Under the pieces are notes generated by a model. That model was not told the DNA's origin, searched no databases, and saw only the letters and a list, made by a program, of their open reading frames with translations. From Oscarella lobularis (Eukaryota; Porifera; Homoscleromorpha; Homosclerophorida; Oscarellidae): a stretch of 64,000 nt of DNA. The stretch covers positions 2,170,001 through 2,234,000 of the forward strand of contig NC_089178.1 of NCBI RefSeq assembly GCF_947507565.1. Reading direction: 5' to 3'. The position numbers and the translations under genes were made by a program. Numbering within the stretch: position 1 is the stretch's first letter; every line of letters starts with the position of its first letter. Shown here piece after piece: positions 48,801-61,309 of this stretch.

Positions 48801-51800
48801 TTCTCCGGCGGCTTCGAGACGGGCGCCGATGAAGCAGCGGCGGCTTGGGCAGGCGAAAGCGACGTCGGTGGCGGAGGAGCTTTGCGTCGTTTTCTCGGTC
48901 TGAGTGCGTAAACGAGAGCATGATAGCAAGTAGAACTCACGTTCGGATCCTGACAATAATAACATGGTATTTTCCGATAGCAGCACTTAGAAAGAAAAAA
49001 AACGCGAAACTGACCTCGCAGAGCAACATTTTAAGGTAATGGGGAGCGACTTGAGGCAATATCGAAGAGGAGGCGTTCACGAGAGCATTGAGAATTTCAA
49101 CCAAAGCGGTCACGGTCGTGTCAACCCGAGTGATTCCTATGCATGAAAAAGTGATAGATCATAAAAACGTTGCTCTCTTTTTTATTCTACCCGGATTGCA
49201 AATGGGCGTCAAAGCGGCGTTTATTGAGCGTTTGGCATAGAACGACCAAAATACCGATACTAACGTTTCGACGAACCACGCCGCATCGACGGGCGTCGTC
49301 TCTTCGTCGTCGCCGACCTCCCGATTGGCAACGATTCGATGAAGATTCGCCGGTCGCGCTATACCAACGCCTCGTGCCAAGGCCAAAGCCTTCTGAAACG
49401 ACTCCACGTCCAACTTCGACGTGTCGCGAAGAAGATGAAAGACCTGGGCCAATTGAGCGCAGTCCTAACAAACGGTCGTTTGGCGAGCGAGAGACCAAAA
49501 AAAAAGATCAACAAACTTTATGTTGGTGATAATCTTGACGGCTGGAGTAAAACGCAGCGAGTAAGGCTTTTGTCTGAGCGTGTACGATCGGTACGGTAGA
49601 CGCCGTCAAAAGTTGCGTAGCAAAAGCGTAGCACTTCTCCTCGAAAGCGGTCTGAAGAAACAAATTGGTCGAAAAGGAGAAAGCTCGCGCTCGCTATAGT
49701 AATCGTACCTGATCTCTGTTGCCGTCGGAAAAGCAGCCGTCGAGAATCTGGAGACAACTCGCCACCATTTTGTCGTCGAGCGAAGCGTCGCCGACGCCGC
49801 TCCCATTGCCGGCGTCGTATTCCTGTTCGCCGGCAAGGGACAGAGCACTAGCGGAATCCGATCGCGATTCGGCGTCGTCGACCGTTTCGTTCAACCAGCC
49901 GCATTCGTCTTTCGCTTTGCCGTACACTTTGACGCTGTCGATCATCGTGATATTATTCGCATCGTGACTCGGACCGACTAGAAAAAAAAAACAGTTCTAC
50001 GACTCATTTATATTATTTTACGATGTCGCTTTCGCACCTTTGAGCGTAAACTTCTTTTCCACTGCAACCGTCTGCATTTCCTCTCGGGTAAAAGGCAAAT
50101 CGTACCAGCGACTTCGCGTCACCGACGTCGTCATTTGCCGTCCAAATACTTCAAAGTAGCTCGGCGCTTTGTCGACCGACTGACCTCCAACTTGAACTCT
50201 CACGCCGACAATCACCGACGACGACGACAAATTGACGACGACCAAATCAAACCCTGTCGGCTATTTCAAGAAAAAAGAGAGAGAGAGAGAGAGAGACAGC
50301 TAGTTTCGCGCAATGGTTCGATTAAAAACCCCTTTCTTTACTTTAGTACAGGCCAAATACGTTCCTTGCGTGTTGAGACGGACTTTCACCTGTTGGCTAT
50401 TATAAACGTGCAAAATGTCTTTTCCGCCGAACTCGACGTCAGACAACGTTTGACAGTTCTCGAAATGATCGACGGGAAGTCGAACGTGTCGTACGGCCTT
50501 CTGACGAGCTCGAATCGCTCTTCGTCGTCCGACGGTGCGCACGTCGGCGAGAGGATGCGCCGGACGAAACGACGGGCTGAGCCAGTGATTCGTCCTGCCG
50601 TTGTTCGCCAGATAGATTCGAAGGCTTCCGTCGTCCGAGAGGACGATCGTCGTCGTTCGATAGTTGGCGAGTTGAGCGCCGGAGCCGTGACGTATGGAGA
50701 TCATGCCGAGCACTTTCGACTTGGCCGGCATGTTCTTAAATTCTTGCAGTGAGATCTTGTTCGGTTCGACGAGAACCATGACGGGCAAGCCACTTGGATG
50801 CGTCAAGCACATGAGCAAGCCCGGGTGATTTCGTACGTCGCTCCAGTCCGTCAATCCGGCGGAATTTCGACTTCCGCTGATAGAAACCGATTTTTTCCTT
50901 CGTACGACAATCAGTTTTTGGTTACCTTTTGAATTCGATCGGGAACAGCTTCGAAATCGCGTTCGAATTTTCGCCCAAACTAGCGGCGTACGAAAATTCT
51001 TTGGCGTAGCTGAAGAAGAGGAGTTGAAGACCGTGCGAATAGTGGACCGATAGTCCGCCTTCGGCCACAGTGCCGTTCGTTTCCTAACGGATCGTCAAAC
51101 GCGACGACGCAACGCCGAGCAAAACACTTACTTTAAGATTCGCATGTTCAACAATAAGTTGCACTGTCAAATAGAATGGGCCGTGATTCGCGCTGTTTGA
51201 TTTGTCCATTGGCTGAATGTACAGATGACCTTCAACGGTCATCACGACGAGTGTCTGGCTCTAAAAAATACAAAAAAAATCGTCGCGCTTGTCTGCTTTA
51301 CGAAAGAACGCCTACTTTGTCTGAGCAAATAAAAGTAGCATCTCGAATTTTTTCCGAAGGAAGGAGAAAGTAATAGGCGGGACTGATAGCATCAACGGAT
51401 AGGTCGTAGATCTACACAGTGAGAAAATATAGCGGAGATACATGTAGCACTCGGCTTCGACTACTTTTATGAAATCCACTGTAACTATGGCCAATTGAGT
51501 TTGAGATCCGGGCAACCAAATTGGCTTTAGGATGCACTTTCCCTGATCGAGCGACGGATGAAGAACGAGGTGATCGGACACGGCACCCGACGAGTTGAAC
51601 GTCAGAACTTGGCACTCCTAGCAAAAAAGAATGAATATAGATAAAAAAGACGTGGACAAATTCTAAAAATCTGACGATGGCTAAGCTTACCTGTAAGCCG
51701 CAAAGTGCAACGCATTCGTCGTTGCAAGGATTGGACGCGGCTGTGATCACGGTAAACGGAACAGATGAAGACGAAAGTCTCTAAAAAAATTGCAAATAAC

Positions 51801-54800
51801 GAAACGACCGGTCGGCTAGTATAATCGACTCACGGCTAAAGTTAGCTTCTTTTTGGACGATTCGGCCTGTTTCAGTAGAGAAGACAACAGCAAAAGAGTC
51901 AACTTCATAAGAAAAAAGACGTTTCAATGCAACGAGCCATCGCATTTGCCTTACACCGCGGCGCGCACCTTTCCCTTGTCGTGGCATATCAGAAGAAATT
52001 GCTTCTTTCCTCTCGGAGATCCCAAAGCGCACATGGCAACTCGAGTCAACACGTTAGCACCAATAAAGCGCTTCGCCACTTGACCCTGTTCGCCGCTATA
52101 CGACAGTTTTACGTTCTCAAAAGCGCCATCCTGCGAGCTCAGCGTAGCCGTCTGAAGAGGAACAGAGTGAAAAACAGACTTATGACGGCAGTTGCACTCA
52201 CAGTTAGATTGTCCACCATCTCCACTTCCTTGTCGTCGCGGTGAAGTTTTTCAAGCTCTCTGATTCCGTATCCTATGCCAGATTCGGCCTGATTGCGTTG
52301 GCTGACTTTGACAAGAGACGGCAGAAGTTGATCGATGAAATTGAGCGCAATTGTCGGAAGCGAGAACTCGTTCTGAACCAAAGGCGTTAGCCACCACCGT
52401 CTGGGAGGCCTTTTCTTACCACAATGCCTTGCAGATCTTCCTCGTAGGTCTTAATCTGATTTCCCAGCTGAATCAGGTCCGGTGGAATGACTACACTCTC
52501 AACCGATCGGCGTCGTTTCGTACGACGATGATAACTCTGATACGCTCGCTCTTCCTTTCTTGATTCGGATTTCACCGTCTTTCCGAGCGGTTTTGCCAGA
52601 CTTGAAGTCGTTTTTTTCTGACTTTTAGCATCTCCACCGGGAAGCCGTCTTACAAGAGCCTACAACAAATAATACTTTCGTTCCACAGAAATTCCATACG
52701 TTCACGCAAATTTTCTCTCCGTATGGTAACCAAGGTAGAACTCGTGTTTCGGGCCTAAACTTTATCCCCGCGAGCGAATTATGGCGTCCAAGCAAGGGTT
52801 ATCCATCGCGAAGGCCCTCGAAACGAGCACGCGTAGTTTTTTATTACCTTGCAACTGCCGTCCTCTTTCGCGCCGCAATCACAGAAAAAGGAGCCACACT
52901 TGGCATAGGAAAGATCGTGATCCTACCGGCAAAAGTGAAAGGTTTAAAAAAAATCGTGTTATGGAAGCGCTTACCCTGTGGCAGACTTTGGCACAAATCG
53001 TGCAAACTCCCATTCCGTCTACCATGTTGCAAGTATGACAATGATACCTATACCCAAGAGAAGAGCACGCGCGTAGTAACGTTCGACAATAGAAAGCCTA
53101 GCTAAAGGACGATTCATTCTTGTCCTTCCCCTGGGAAAAACTGACTAACGATTGATTCCCCACGCCAGCCAGCGACCAATTAGGAAGAAACTTTACTGTC
53201 GGCCTCAGATTTGACCAAACGCACCCACGGAAAAGGGTTCGTTTGGCTTCGATTTGGGCCTAAAGACGCCTCCCTTTCGCGCAAGTATCCACGTACCAGT
53301 GCTGATGCATGAATTCCTTCTGTGTGACGGTAAACGTGCACAATTGGTTGCAAAGCGCGTCCTCGCCATCCTTGAACAAATTCAACTACGCAAGACCAAT
53401 AACACGACGAGAAATCGTACCGATTCTTCCGTTGCTGAATCGTCTCCAAGATCGTCGCCATAAGCGTCGTCGGCACAATCCGAATCAAGATCCTAAGTGA
53501 AGGCGGCTAGAGCGACGATTCGAGAGAAAACGAAGCAGCGAACCTGAAAACTGAGGTCTCCGTCGTCCGACTCGGCGAACTGCTGCTTCCCTTGCCCTTT
53601 CCTGGAAAGAAACAGCGATTACGATGTAATACAGTACAATAAAGAAGTTTTTTTTACTTTCCAGAGACGCATTTCAGAGCAATCATAATGTCGGCGACGT
53701 ATTTCAGTAGGTCAGCCACCAACCGGGTGGGCAACGTAGTATCAGTCTAGTATGGGAAACAATACATCCAAAGATTGAAGTCGAGTTCTATAGTCACCTT
53801 TTCTTCGCCGCCAGTCAACGGCGGCGGTTTGCTGCGAGAAAGAAAACGATTTACAGAAGACGATGATAACGTGAAAGTAAGCGTTTACCAGAGAGTAAGC
53901 CACTTGACAGCCGCCGCGAACAGTCGCGTGTGACTTTCGCCGGATTTGTATCCCGCTAAATGAATGCAGCTTGGCAGGAGGTTGCCAAATTCTCCGAGAG
54001 GGCCTAGACTGATGAATCCGTCCAGCAGCTTCGAGCTCACAGTTTCAGAAACGGGACTAAAGTCGGCTTTTATCGAACAAAAACGCCGCACCTATGCAAA
54101 CAGCACACTTTTACCTGTCGTGTTTGAACAAGGACGAGATAAAGGTGGCCAGTTGCTCGTGACACGATCCCTTAGCACCGGCATCCTGAAAAAGGTATAC
54201 ATTAGAACTAACGTTTCGAACCGGTCGCGAGATATCGGCACCTTTTCTCCCGCAGCCAGCATCGCTTTGAGCCACGAACGCAGCCGAGACTCTTCGACCT
54301 GATCAAGCTTTTCGAAGGCATTCAAAACATCGGGAGAACTTTCGTCTGGATTAACAGATTGCAACTAGGGGGGGAAAAACGCAGTCTTCCTAACTCACTT
54401 TGAGCGAGCAACTTGTTGAAGAATTTCAACAATTTGGTCCGATACGTCGCTGAAACGGACGGCAAGGAAGCGGTCATAAGAATTTCGACCACATCTAGCA
54501 AAACTCCGTTCCCGTAAAAAAAACAAGAAAAAATTAAATAAAGAAACCAACTTCTGTCTTCTTGCTTAAAGAATTGCATCAACGCTCCGCCAGTTGAAGC
54601 CTTGTCCAGCATATTGCTAAACAATTCGGCGGTGTCGGCAAGAATATCCTCGGCGTACGGACTATAGAAAGTCAGCGTCTAAGAACCGATAAAAAAAAGA
54701 AGTGGCCTTCATCACCTCAAGTGAACGTCCCTGGTCAACATGAGCTCGTCGGATCGAGCTAGCAACTCTTTCAACAGTGCCGTCCTATAGACGTCGCTTG

Positions 54801-57800
54801 AATCGCTTCCCAGGACGAGATCGAACAAGTTTTGGTACTGGACGAAGGGAGTCGCGCTCAAAAACGCGATGGGCTCAGCGAAACGGTACCTTTTTGCAAA
54901 CAAATCCGGTTGTCGCGTCGATCGTTAGCGGTAACAACGTCTTTCCAACGACGTCTTTCATTTCGTTTTCGGTCTCTTTGAAACACCATCTACGTTAACG
55001 AGTCAAATAGGAAGGGGGTCCCATCACTTTTTTGGTTGTCGTGTACCTGAGAAGGTCATCGGTGACTCTCGTGCAATAGCCCATCAGGTGTCGAAGAGCA
55101 CTGCAATAGTAGTACTTGCTGCACACTTTAAGATAAGAGACAATATGAGAATACGAGACGCGTCTATTCAATTGATAACGTACCGACTACGTCTGTGTTG
55201 TAGGCCAATAGAAGAGATCGTATTAGAAAGACGGATTTTTGTTGCCTTTCTTCCTCGGAAAACTGAAGAAGAAGCGATATCGTCGCGCAAGTCGTTTGCA
55301 AGAATGTCGTCGTACCTGATCCACTAAGGCTAGAAGATCCATTTGTGAGACATCGTCCCACGCCGTCAATGCTTCTGTCAGCCTTTCTGGCAGCTTGGAG
55401 ACGGTCAGCTGTTCCGACGATAGTCTATTCACTTTGCCCACCGAGAGCGCTTTCATAAGCACTTGAGCGGTAGAGTCGAGATCCGATTCAGCAGCGTCAC
55501 ACGTCGAGAATTTCATTTCTGTTTTCGTCAAACCCGATCCGCCAACGAGATAGGCTCTCGCTACTTTGGCGAGCAGAGTGAGGTGATTTAGAACGATAGG
55601 CAAAGTCTTCTGCGTTGTCTGTCGAATTTCGTCTAGTTGATCGTCATTTTCACTCGGTTTTCCGTCTTGAGAATAGATTTCGTCCAAAAGAATGTGATAG
55701 CTCGTGAGCACGGCATCCACGCATATCAGATAGGCAACGGGAGGCAAAGACGACGGCGAACGGAAGTATTCCAAACCAAAATCGTACAGCTACAGTGCAA
55801 CAAATACCATGGTAGAAAATCCACCAATCGAAGTTAAAGACTATATCATATCGTATTCACCTCTTCTAGTATGTGTTGAAAGAGTGACAGACAGCTGATT
55901 GTGTCCTTTGCTTTCTTTATAAGATTTTCAACGAGAGAAGTTGCAGAAGCAGTTTCTTCAAGAGAAGCCGACGAGTCGAGAGGTGATAGCAATATACCAA
56001 GCGTCCAATGATTTCGGCGCATTTTATGTATGATATCCAGCGCGACGAAAAGCATGCACAGATCCGACGCTTTCTGCATGAAAAAAAAACAGTCAGAAAA
56101 GGTTCTGCCGAGAAATTTTCAATGTGGGAAGAGGGTCTGGAAGAATAGACATAATATATCGTTATATCTATGCTGGAAGCAATACACCAACTCCAAGAAA
56201 AATTTTATAGAGGCATGGTTACCTAGCTTCGTTTAACAATCAATATATTGAAAAGGCTTCGCTCGACATTTTTTAAGCCTTCGCAGTAACTAATGCAAGC
56301 GACGGGCCGACTCTGCTGCAGTAATTAATGCAATCGACAGGCCGACTCTACTGCAGTAATTAAAAGAGTTAGGAAACTGAGTTTTTCCTTGTTAAGTCTG
56401 GCGGTAAACTGTAAAGGGCAGTTCCTTTGCCTATGAAGTCTGAAGGTTTGGGTATAGGACGTCTATATTCGTGGATTGGGCGAAGGGTCCCCCTTTGGGG
56501 GAACAAGCTTACAGACTCGTCGTTTAATCGCTAGAAGCTCAAAAAACGCGTTTCTCGCGTAAAGAAATTAAAAAAAATCAAAAAAAACATCGACACTTGA
56601 ACACAAACCCCGCGGAAGACGGTGCTATGGAGGTTTATCCGGTGACAGAGGTGCCCAGGAGCTGGGAGAGAGATGCGAGAACTAGGAAGGCGTGCAATGT
56701 TACACCCTTGTCAAGTGAGGCATGAGGCGACCACCGGGCCATAGTGCCTCAAGCCTTGGGGAGTGTTGCCAATCTCCCTTCTATCCTAGCCACGAGCTCT
56801 GCTCTGCTCCATCTGATTAGTACTTGTAAACGCTGGGTATTTATACTGATACGCGACTAGGGACGAACGACTGCAGCTATTCACGATCAAAAACTGACAA
56901 AAGGTGCTTCGTTTGAACCGAAACCTCTGCCAATTGGCCGCAAATGCATTTCTGACCACAAAAACAAACAAAATTTTGCCGCAAATCAATTCAAAACCGA
57001 AAAACGACAAGGAATGTGTGCCTACGTACGCCAGACACGCCTTGTCACGCGACATTGAGCAACCCATGACGTCAATCGTCGCGTTGCTACGAAATGCCCT
57101 AATACGAGAAGTAGAAGCGATGCATCGGTCGTAAAATGCATTGTGGGTCTATTCGAAAGACATTGAGTCGCTATTCGGACGCGAAAAGCGAACGCATACG
57201 CAGTTACGGCAGTACGCTGGGTCAGCAAAATCAAGGTGCTACGTCCGGTTTTATAACGGGCAAGTCAAACGTTCGTCGTTGATACGCAAACAATCCGACG
57301 AAAACGCTACGTAGCTAGACTATTCGACCCGTTCTCGTCCTAACCAATGGGCAGGGTATGATAGGAGAGTGAGGATCGGGGCCCTGGAAAACTACGTCTA
57401 TTCCCCCCCCCCCCCCCCCGCCAAAGACGCACCTCAACGCGATACGAAGGTAAGTCCGATACAGTCTTGAGGAATTCCAGTGGAGGTATCAGCATTTCGA
57501 GAATACGCCAAGCTGTGCTAAAGCAGTAGCAAACAGACTGAGACGTCTGCACGAGAAGAGATTAGACAGGCGATTTAGCCTACGACTGTACCATCAGACC
57601 TGAGCGCCGGTCAATGAATCTTTGAATAGATGAGGCGAGAAGGAGCCGCAAAGCAACAAGTTTACAACGCTCTGATACAGCGTTGGATACGTAGAGCCAA
57701 GCAGAAGAGACACTTCAGAGTTCTAAATAAGAGAGACACAAACGCGCTTGTGTCAAGCGAACGAGTCCCATATACAAAAAAACTAACGAGGATTTCCACT

Positions 57801-60800
57801 TCGGGATGGAGATCGTAAAAGAATGGAGATACCGGATTGACGACCCAACCTGACCCGCCTTAATTAAAATTAGTCGATTATTAATTATTAAAATTGGCCA
57901 ACATCGGAGGACCTCCTTTGTCCGAAGCACTGTCAACGGCCTGCACGTAGTCGCTTTCCATTTCATCAAGAAAGTGAAAGTACTGAACGTTCTCTGCGTC
58001 GTCCTGTTTCCCAACAGCTGGCATCAGTCCGCTGACCGACCCGGGTTTGAACAAATTGATTCCGACCAAATCCAAGACGGAATGTTCCGACAGCGCCGTG
58101 GTCAAACTCAGCAGCATGTAGTCGACGATGAGAAGGAGACGAGCGGGGAGAAGAGGAAAAACCATGCCCAAGTTAGCACTAAAGAACAGGCATTAGAGAC
58201 GTCTCTTTCGTTGCCGGCGCGGCGTGTCGTACCTCTTCGCGACCTCAATCAACGTCGGAACGGCAAAATGGCAAATCAAGTCACGTCGATCTTCGACGCC
58301 GAAATGCTCGAAGAGAAGTTGAAAAAGTTGAACGTGCTCGACGGATAAATCTAGAATAGAAGCGAACGCCCGATTTTTTTTCTTTTCGAATCAGATTTTC
58401 GTGCCGCACCTTCAAAAAGCTTTTCGTCCACCGGGTGATCGCAAATCGATTTTTTGAGAGTAGAAATGAGTCTCTCCCACGCCAAACGGCAACTGGGTTC
58501 CGCTTTTCCCGGCATCTTTTCGCTGTGGTCCTGCTGTAGACTTATCAGATGATGAGCCAAGATGCCGAGCGCTCGCGGAGTTGGACACAAACGCCAATCG
58601 GCGTCGCGTGGACTTTCCGTCATTAGATTCATCCCAAGACGAGCGAGAGCACTCACCTTCAAAACGACAAGAGTGAAAGTCATCTCCCCCCTCCTCTCCC
58701 CTCAGGTTTCCTTACACATGAGTCCTTTCGCCAGATTTTCTTCGTTATTAATGACTGTAGCAAGCGGCCAATAGAATTGGAAAAATTGACGAGGGACGGC
58801 ACTAGAATGTACACAAATTATTCTCTCTTTATTGCGCAGTAGAAGAATTACGTGATTCCGGAATGTCCACCTTCTTATCTAATTTCTTTATCAAGTGAAC
58901 AATTCCTTCAAAGAATGATGATCCGTTAAAGAATTCCCTACACGGTGTCACAATACCGATATATTAAACAAAAACGGATTTACCTTGACAATTCAGTAAC
59001 CGTGCTGCTGCCGCCGCCACTCATAGCAACGAAATCGTTCAGGAAACAAAAGCCAAAGCAGGCCAAATCCATAAACTAAGTCCAAAACTTATGAGGCCGA
59101 TAAGAAAACGCGTTTCACCACTTACAATTTCAGCAGTATAAGAAAATTTTCCTTCGACGTCTTTTTCATCAGAAGCGCCAACAGCTCTTTTCGGCGGCCA
59201 ATCACGAGGCGGCAAAGGCGGCGGCAGTGACAAATCCGTCGACGAACTATCGCTTTCGTTCCCACCGCCATCTCGCGACGTTCCCTCGAACATCTCCCTC
59301 AATCCGGACTCCTGATCGCCGTCGAGTATATCGCCGCCGCCGCCGCCGCCGCCGTCGCCGTCGACACCGCTCGTTAAAGCGCTCTCAATATCAATTAGCA
59401 TTTGAAACAGTGACGATTTATTCGCCGTCGCCGCCGCCGTCGTCGTCAACGCTCGCGGCGGAAGGGGCGGCGGTGACGGCGTCGGCGGCTCAATCAGACT
59501 GCCTCGTTTCGTTCGAGCCGTCACGGCGGCGTCAAAAGCGGACACCGAAAGCGTATGAACGAGCTCGTAAAACGACTTGACGTTCTCCGGATGAAGTGAC
59601 GTCGAATCGATCAGCTGCGCGAGCGGCAAATCCGTAGCTTGAACGGTGATCGATTCCGTCTGAAGGTTCTCAAACAGGAGCACGATCGTTTTTAGCAGGG
59701 AGAGAGCCAGTGCTCCCACGGACGCATTCAGAGCGTAGAGGTTCGTATCGGCTGGGCAGCCGTTAATCAAAATTTCGAGCCCGCGTTTATAGATGAGACA
59801 CAGCGCGAGACGCAAGCCGCCAAGCGTTTTGGAGCCGAGTACAGAAGCAACGGTCATAGGAATTTGCAGCGCGGCTTCGAGAGCCACGTATTTGTTGCTA
59901 GAGCAGGTCAGCCGATCTGCGCCGTACGTTGAATAGAGAGCGGCTGCAAGTGCCGAAGCAGCTGCTATTCGACGCGGTTCATTGTCGTCTTTGACGCCTT
60001 TCGAGACGAGAGACGTCCACAGCGCCGTCACGTTTTTGACAAAAATCGCTCTTTCTAAGAACGATTCGATTCTAAGAAAAAAAAGACGATTTTAATTTTG
60101 CACCGTAAAACCTGGCCAAACGAACGTTCGCCAGGTTTCGCGGTATTCATTTTATTCTAAATCTAACCCCCTCCCTCGATCCTCCTACATTTTGACGTCG
60201 ACTCTTTCTTCTTCAAATAACGTCGCAACGGAATCCGACAGAAGTTCCAAGAACGACGTCACTTCGGGAAGACGCGCCATCGCTTTCAAAATCACCTCGT
60301 CGCCGTCTAAGCGACGCAATTCGTCAACAAGATCATCGTCTTCCTGATTTCGCATCGACGCCGACGCCGACGCCGACGCCGTCGGACGATCAGTCAGGAG
60401 CGTCGTCGACGTCGGAACGGCACTGTATCGAGTGAAAAGATCGCCTAGATTACCGGTCGCCGCCGCCGCCGCCGTCGCGGGGGCGGCGACACCAGGAGTC
60501 GTTTCTTCCGTGACCGGAAGCCTATTGGCAGATTTTTCGGTGACGACGGCGACGGCGGTGGATGGGATAGGGTAGTTCGAAAGCTTTTCTTTGATTTCGT
60601 TAGCGTTTTCGAGGCAAAAAACGTCGGGTCGAACGAGAGATCCGATGACGGTGAGAAATTGGGTCTACAAAGGATCGCGAAGACGGCGCCTCTCTTCTCG
60701 CTTCGCTATTTTCGATTTGCGCGATTCCTACCAGGGCTGATGGGCTCGCTTCCGACGATTTCACTACGGTTAGGGCGTAGGTTAGAAGAGTCCTTTTGAG

Positions 60801-61111
60801 TTCGCGTGCGGGCGAACTAGAGGGCCCTAGAGAAGACGTTATTGGCTCCACTGAGCTTCATTTGAGTTACCTTTTCGATGGGCCAAGTAGTGGCTCGTTA
60901 AGAGAACGAGCGCGTCGTAGAATGCGTCTTCTTCTTTCGCGTGTGTGAACAAGTGCGACGCGCTTGTGAGAACGTGTTCGCTATTTCTTTGGGAGATGAG
61001 TCCTTTCTCGTCCTACCTATCGTTTATTGCCAAAATGACGCTTTCGAGTGCATCTGGCTTGGCGCAGAGCGCACGAACGCAGTCGCTGAGCGTGAAACGG
61101 GCTTCGGCCAT
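39806..61111 (-). CDS. UBR4: UBR4, giant N-recognin E3 ubiquitin ligase
   Basis: E3 ligase of the N-degron pathway (human UBR4 is 5183 residues). Start '[16 protein letters not shown]' (61111). Exon 2 '[15 protein letters not shown]' to '[14 protein letters not shown]' parallels human 'PFYSSFVALSTHYI'. The UBR box at about 52840-53350 has all expected Cys/His: '[16 protein letters not shown]', '[19 protein letters not shown]', '[19 protein letters not shown]'. A beta-sandwich segment at 45813-46010 ends '[19 protein letters not shown]'. A Cys-rich ribbon with CxxC pairs follows (about 45430-45560). The C-terminal module at 39806-41310 has the hemi-RING '[20 protein letters not shown]', then '[19 protein letters not shown]', '[16 protein letters not shown]' and '[17 protein letters not shown]'. 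Stop TAG 39806-39808. Dozens of exons, introns mostly 50-100 nt; one intron of 1.36 kb (56074-57432) is an outlier. Both ends of the gene are inside the window. Confidence 0.93.
50275..50296. repeat. (GA)n microsatellite in UBR4 intron
   Basis: About eleven AG units in a UBR4 intron. On the transcribed sense this is a CT tract in the acceptor-side pyrimidine region. Confidence 0.85.
56283..56364. repeat. 35-bp tandem repeat, 2.3 copies
   Basis: The unit begins GCAGTAA(C/T)TAATGCAA and ends GGCCGACTCT(G/A)CT. Copies start at 56283, 56318 and 56353 (the last partial). The two full copies differ at only a few positions. Inside the long UBR4 intron. Confidence 0.85.
57403..57419. repeat. 17-bp C homopolymer (G17 in the UBR4 pre-mRNA)
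   Basis: Seventeen consecutive C on the plus strand, 13 nt inside the intron from the 57432 donor. In the UBR4 transcript this is a run of 17 G, able to form a G-quadruplex. Confidence 0.9.
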
Positions 61112-61125
61112 GTTGGCGAAGACCG

Positions 61126-61208
61126 GATCAATAACATTTAGCGAACACGTGCTATAACGCGTAGGACCGTCCAGGGCCTACGCACGTGGTCGCTAAATGT
61201 TATTGATC
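61126..61208. repeat. 83-bp palindrome with 27-bp arms upstream of UBR4
   Basis: The left arm 61126-61152 (GATCAATAACATTTAGCG to CACGTGC) and right arm 61182-61208 are reverse complements with a single mismatch. The 29-base centre contains a further GTAGG/CCTAC pairing. Each arm carries a CACGTG E-box-type palindrome. The left arm ends 15 bp from the UBR4 start codon (61111), and the right arm lies 101 bp beyond the upstream gene's stop (61310). It may be a MITE remnant, a promoter element or a 5' UTR hairpin. Confidence 0.85.
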
Positions 61209-61309
61209 GATCTACTCAATACACTATAGTCTCTCCACACTAATAATATCCACTACAGTAAACCACAAAACTGTACAACCATGACTGATTGAATAATCTA
61301 AGCAACAGT

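Larger units (their letters stand above)
56074..57432 (-). other. Outlier 1.36-kb intron of UBR4
   Basis: The donor GAG|GTGCGT (57433 boundary) follows '[12 protein letters not shown]', and the acceptor TGCAG precedes '[17 protein letters not shown]' at 56073; both are phase 0. At about 1359 bp it is roughly 20 times the typical intron here. It contains a 17-bp poly-C run, a 35-bp tandem repeat, AT-rich stretches, and a GC-rich part (56600-56780) with inverted repeats such as TGAGGCA/TGCCTCA. Small ORFs on both strands (56786-57067 minus, 56904-57134 plus, 57022-57234 minus) match nothing. A transposon insertion or a nested non-coding gene is possible. Confidence 0.65.
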
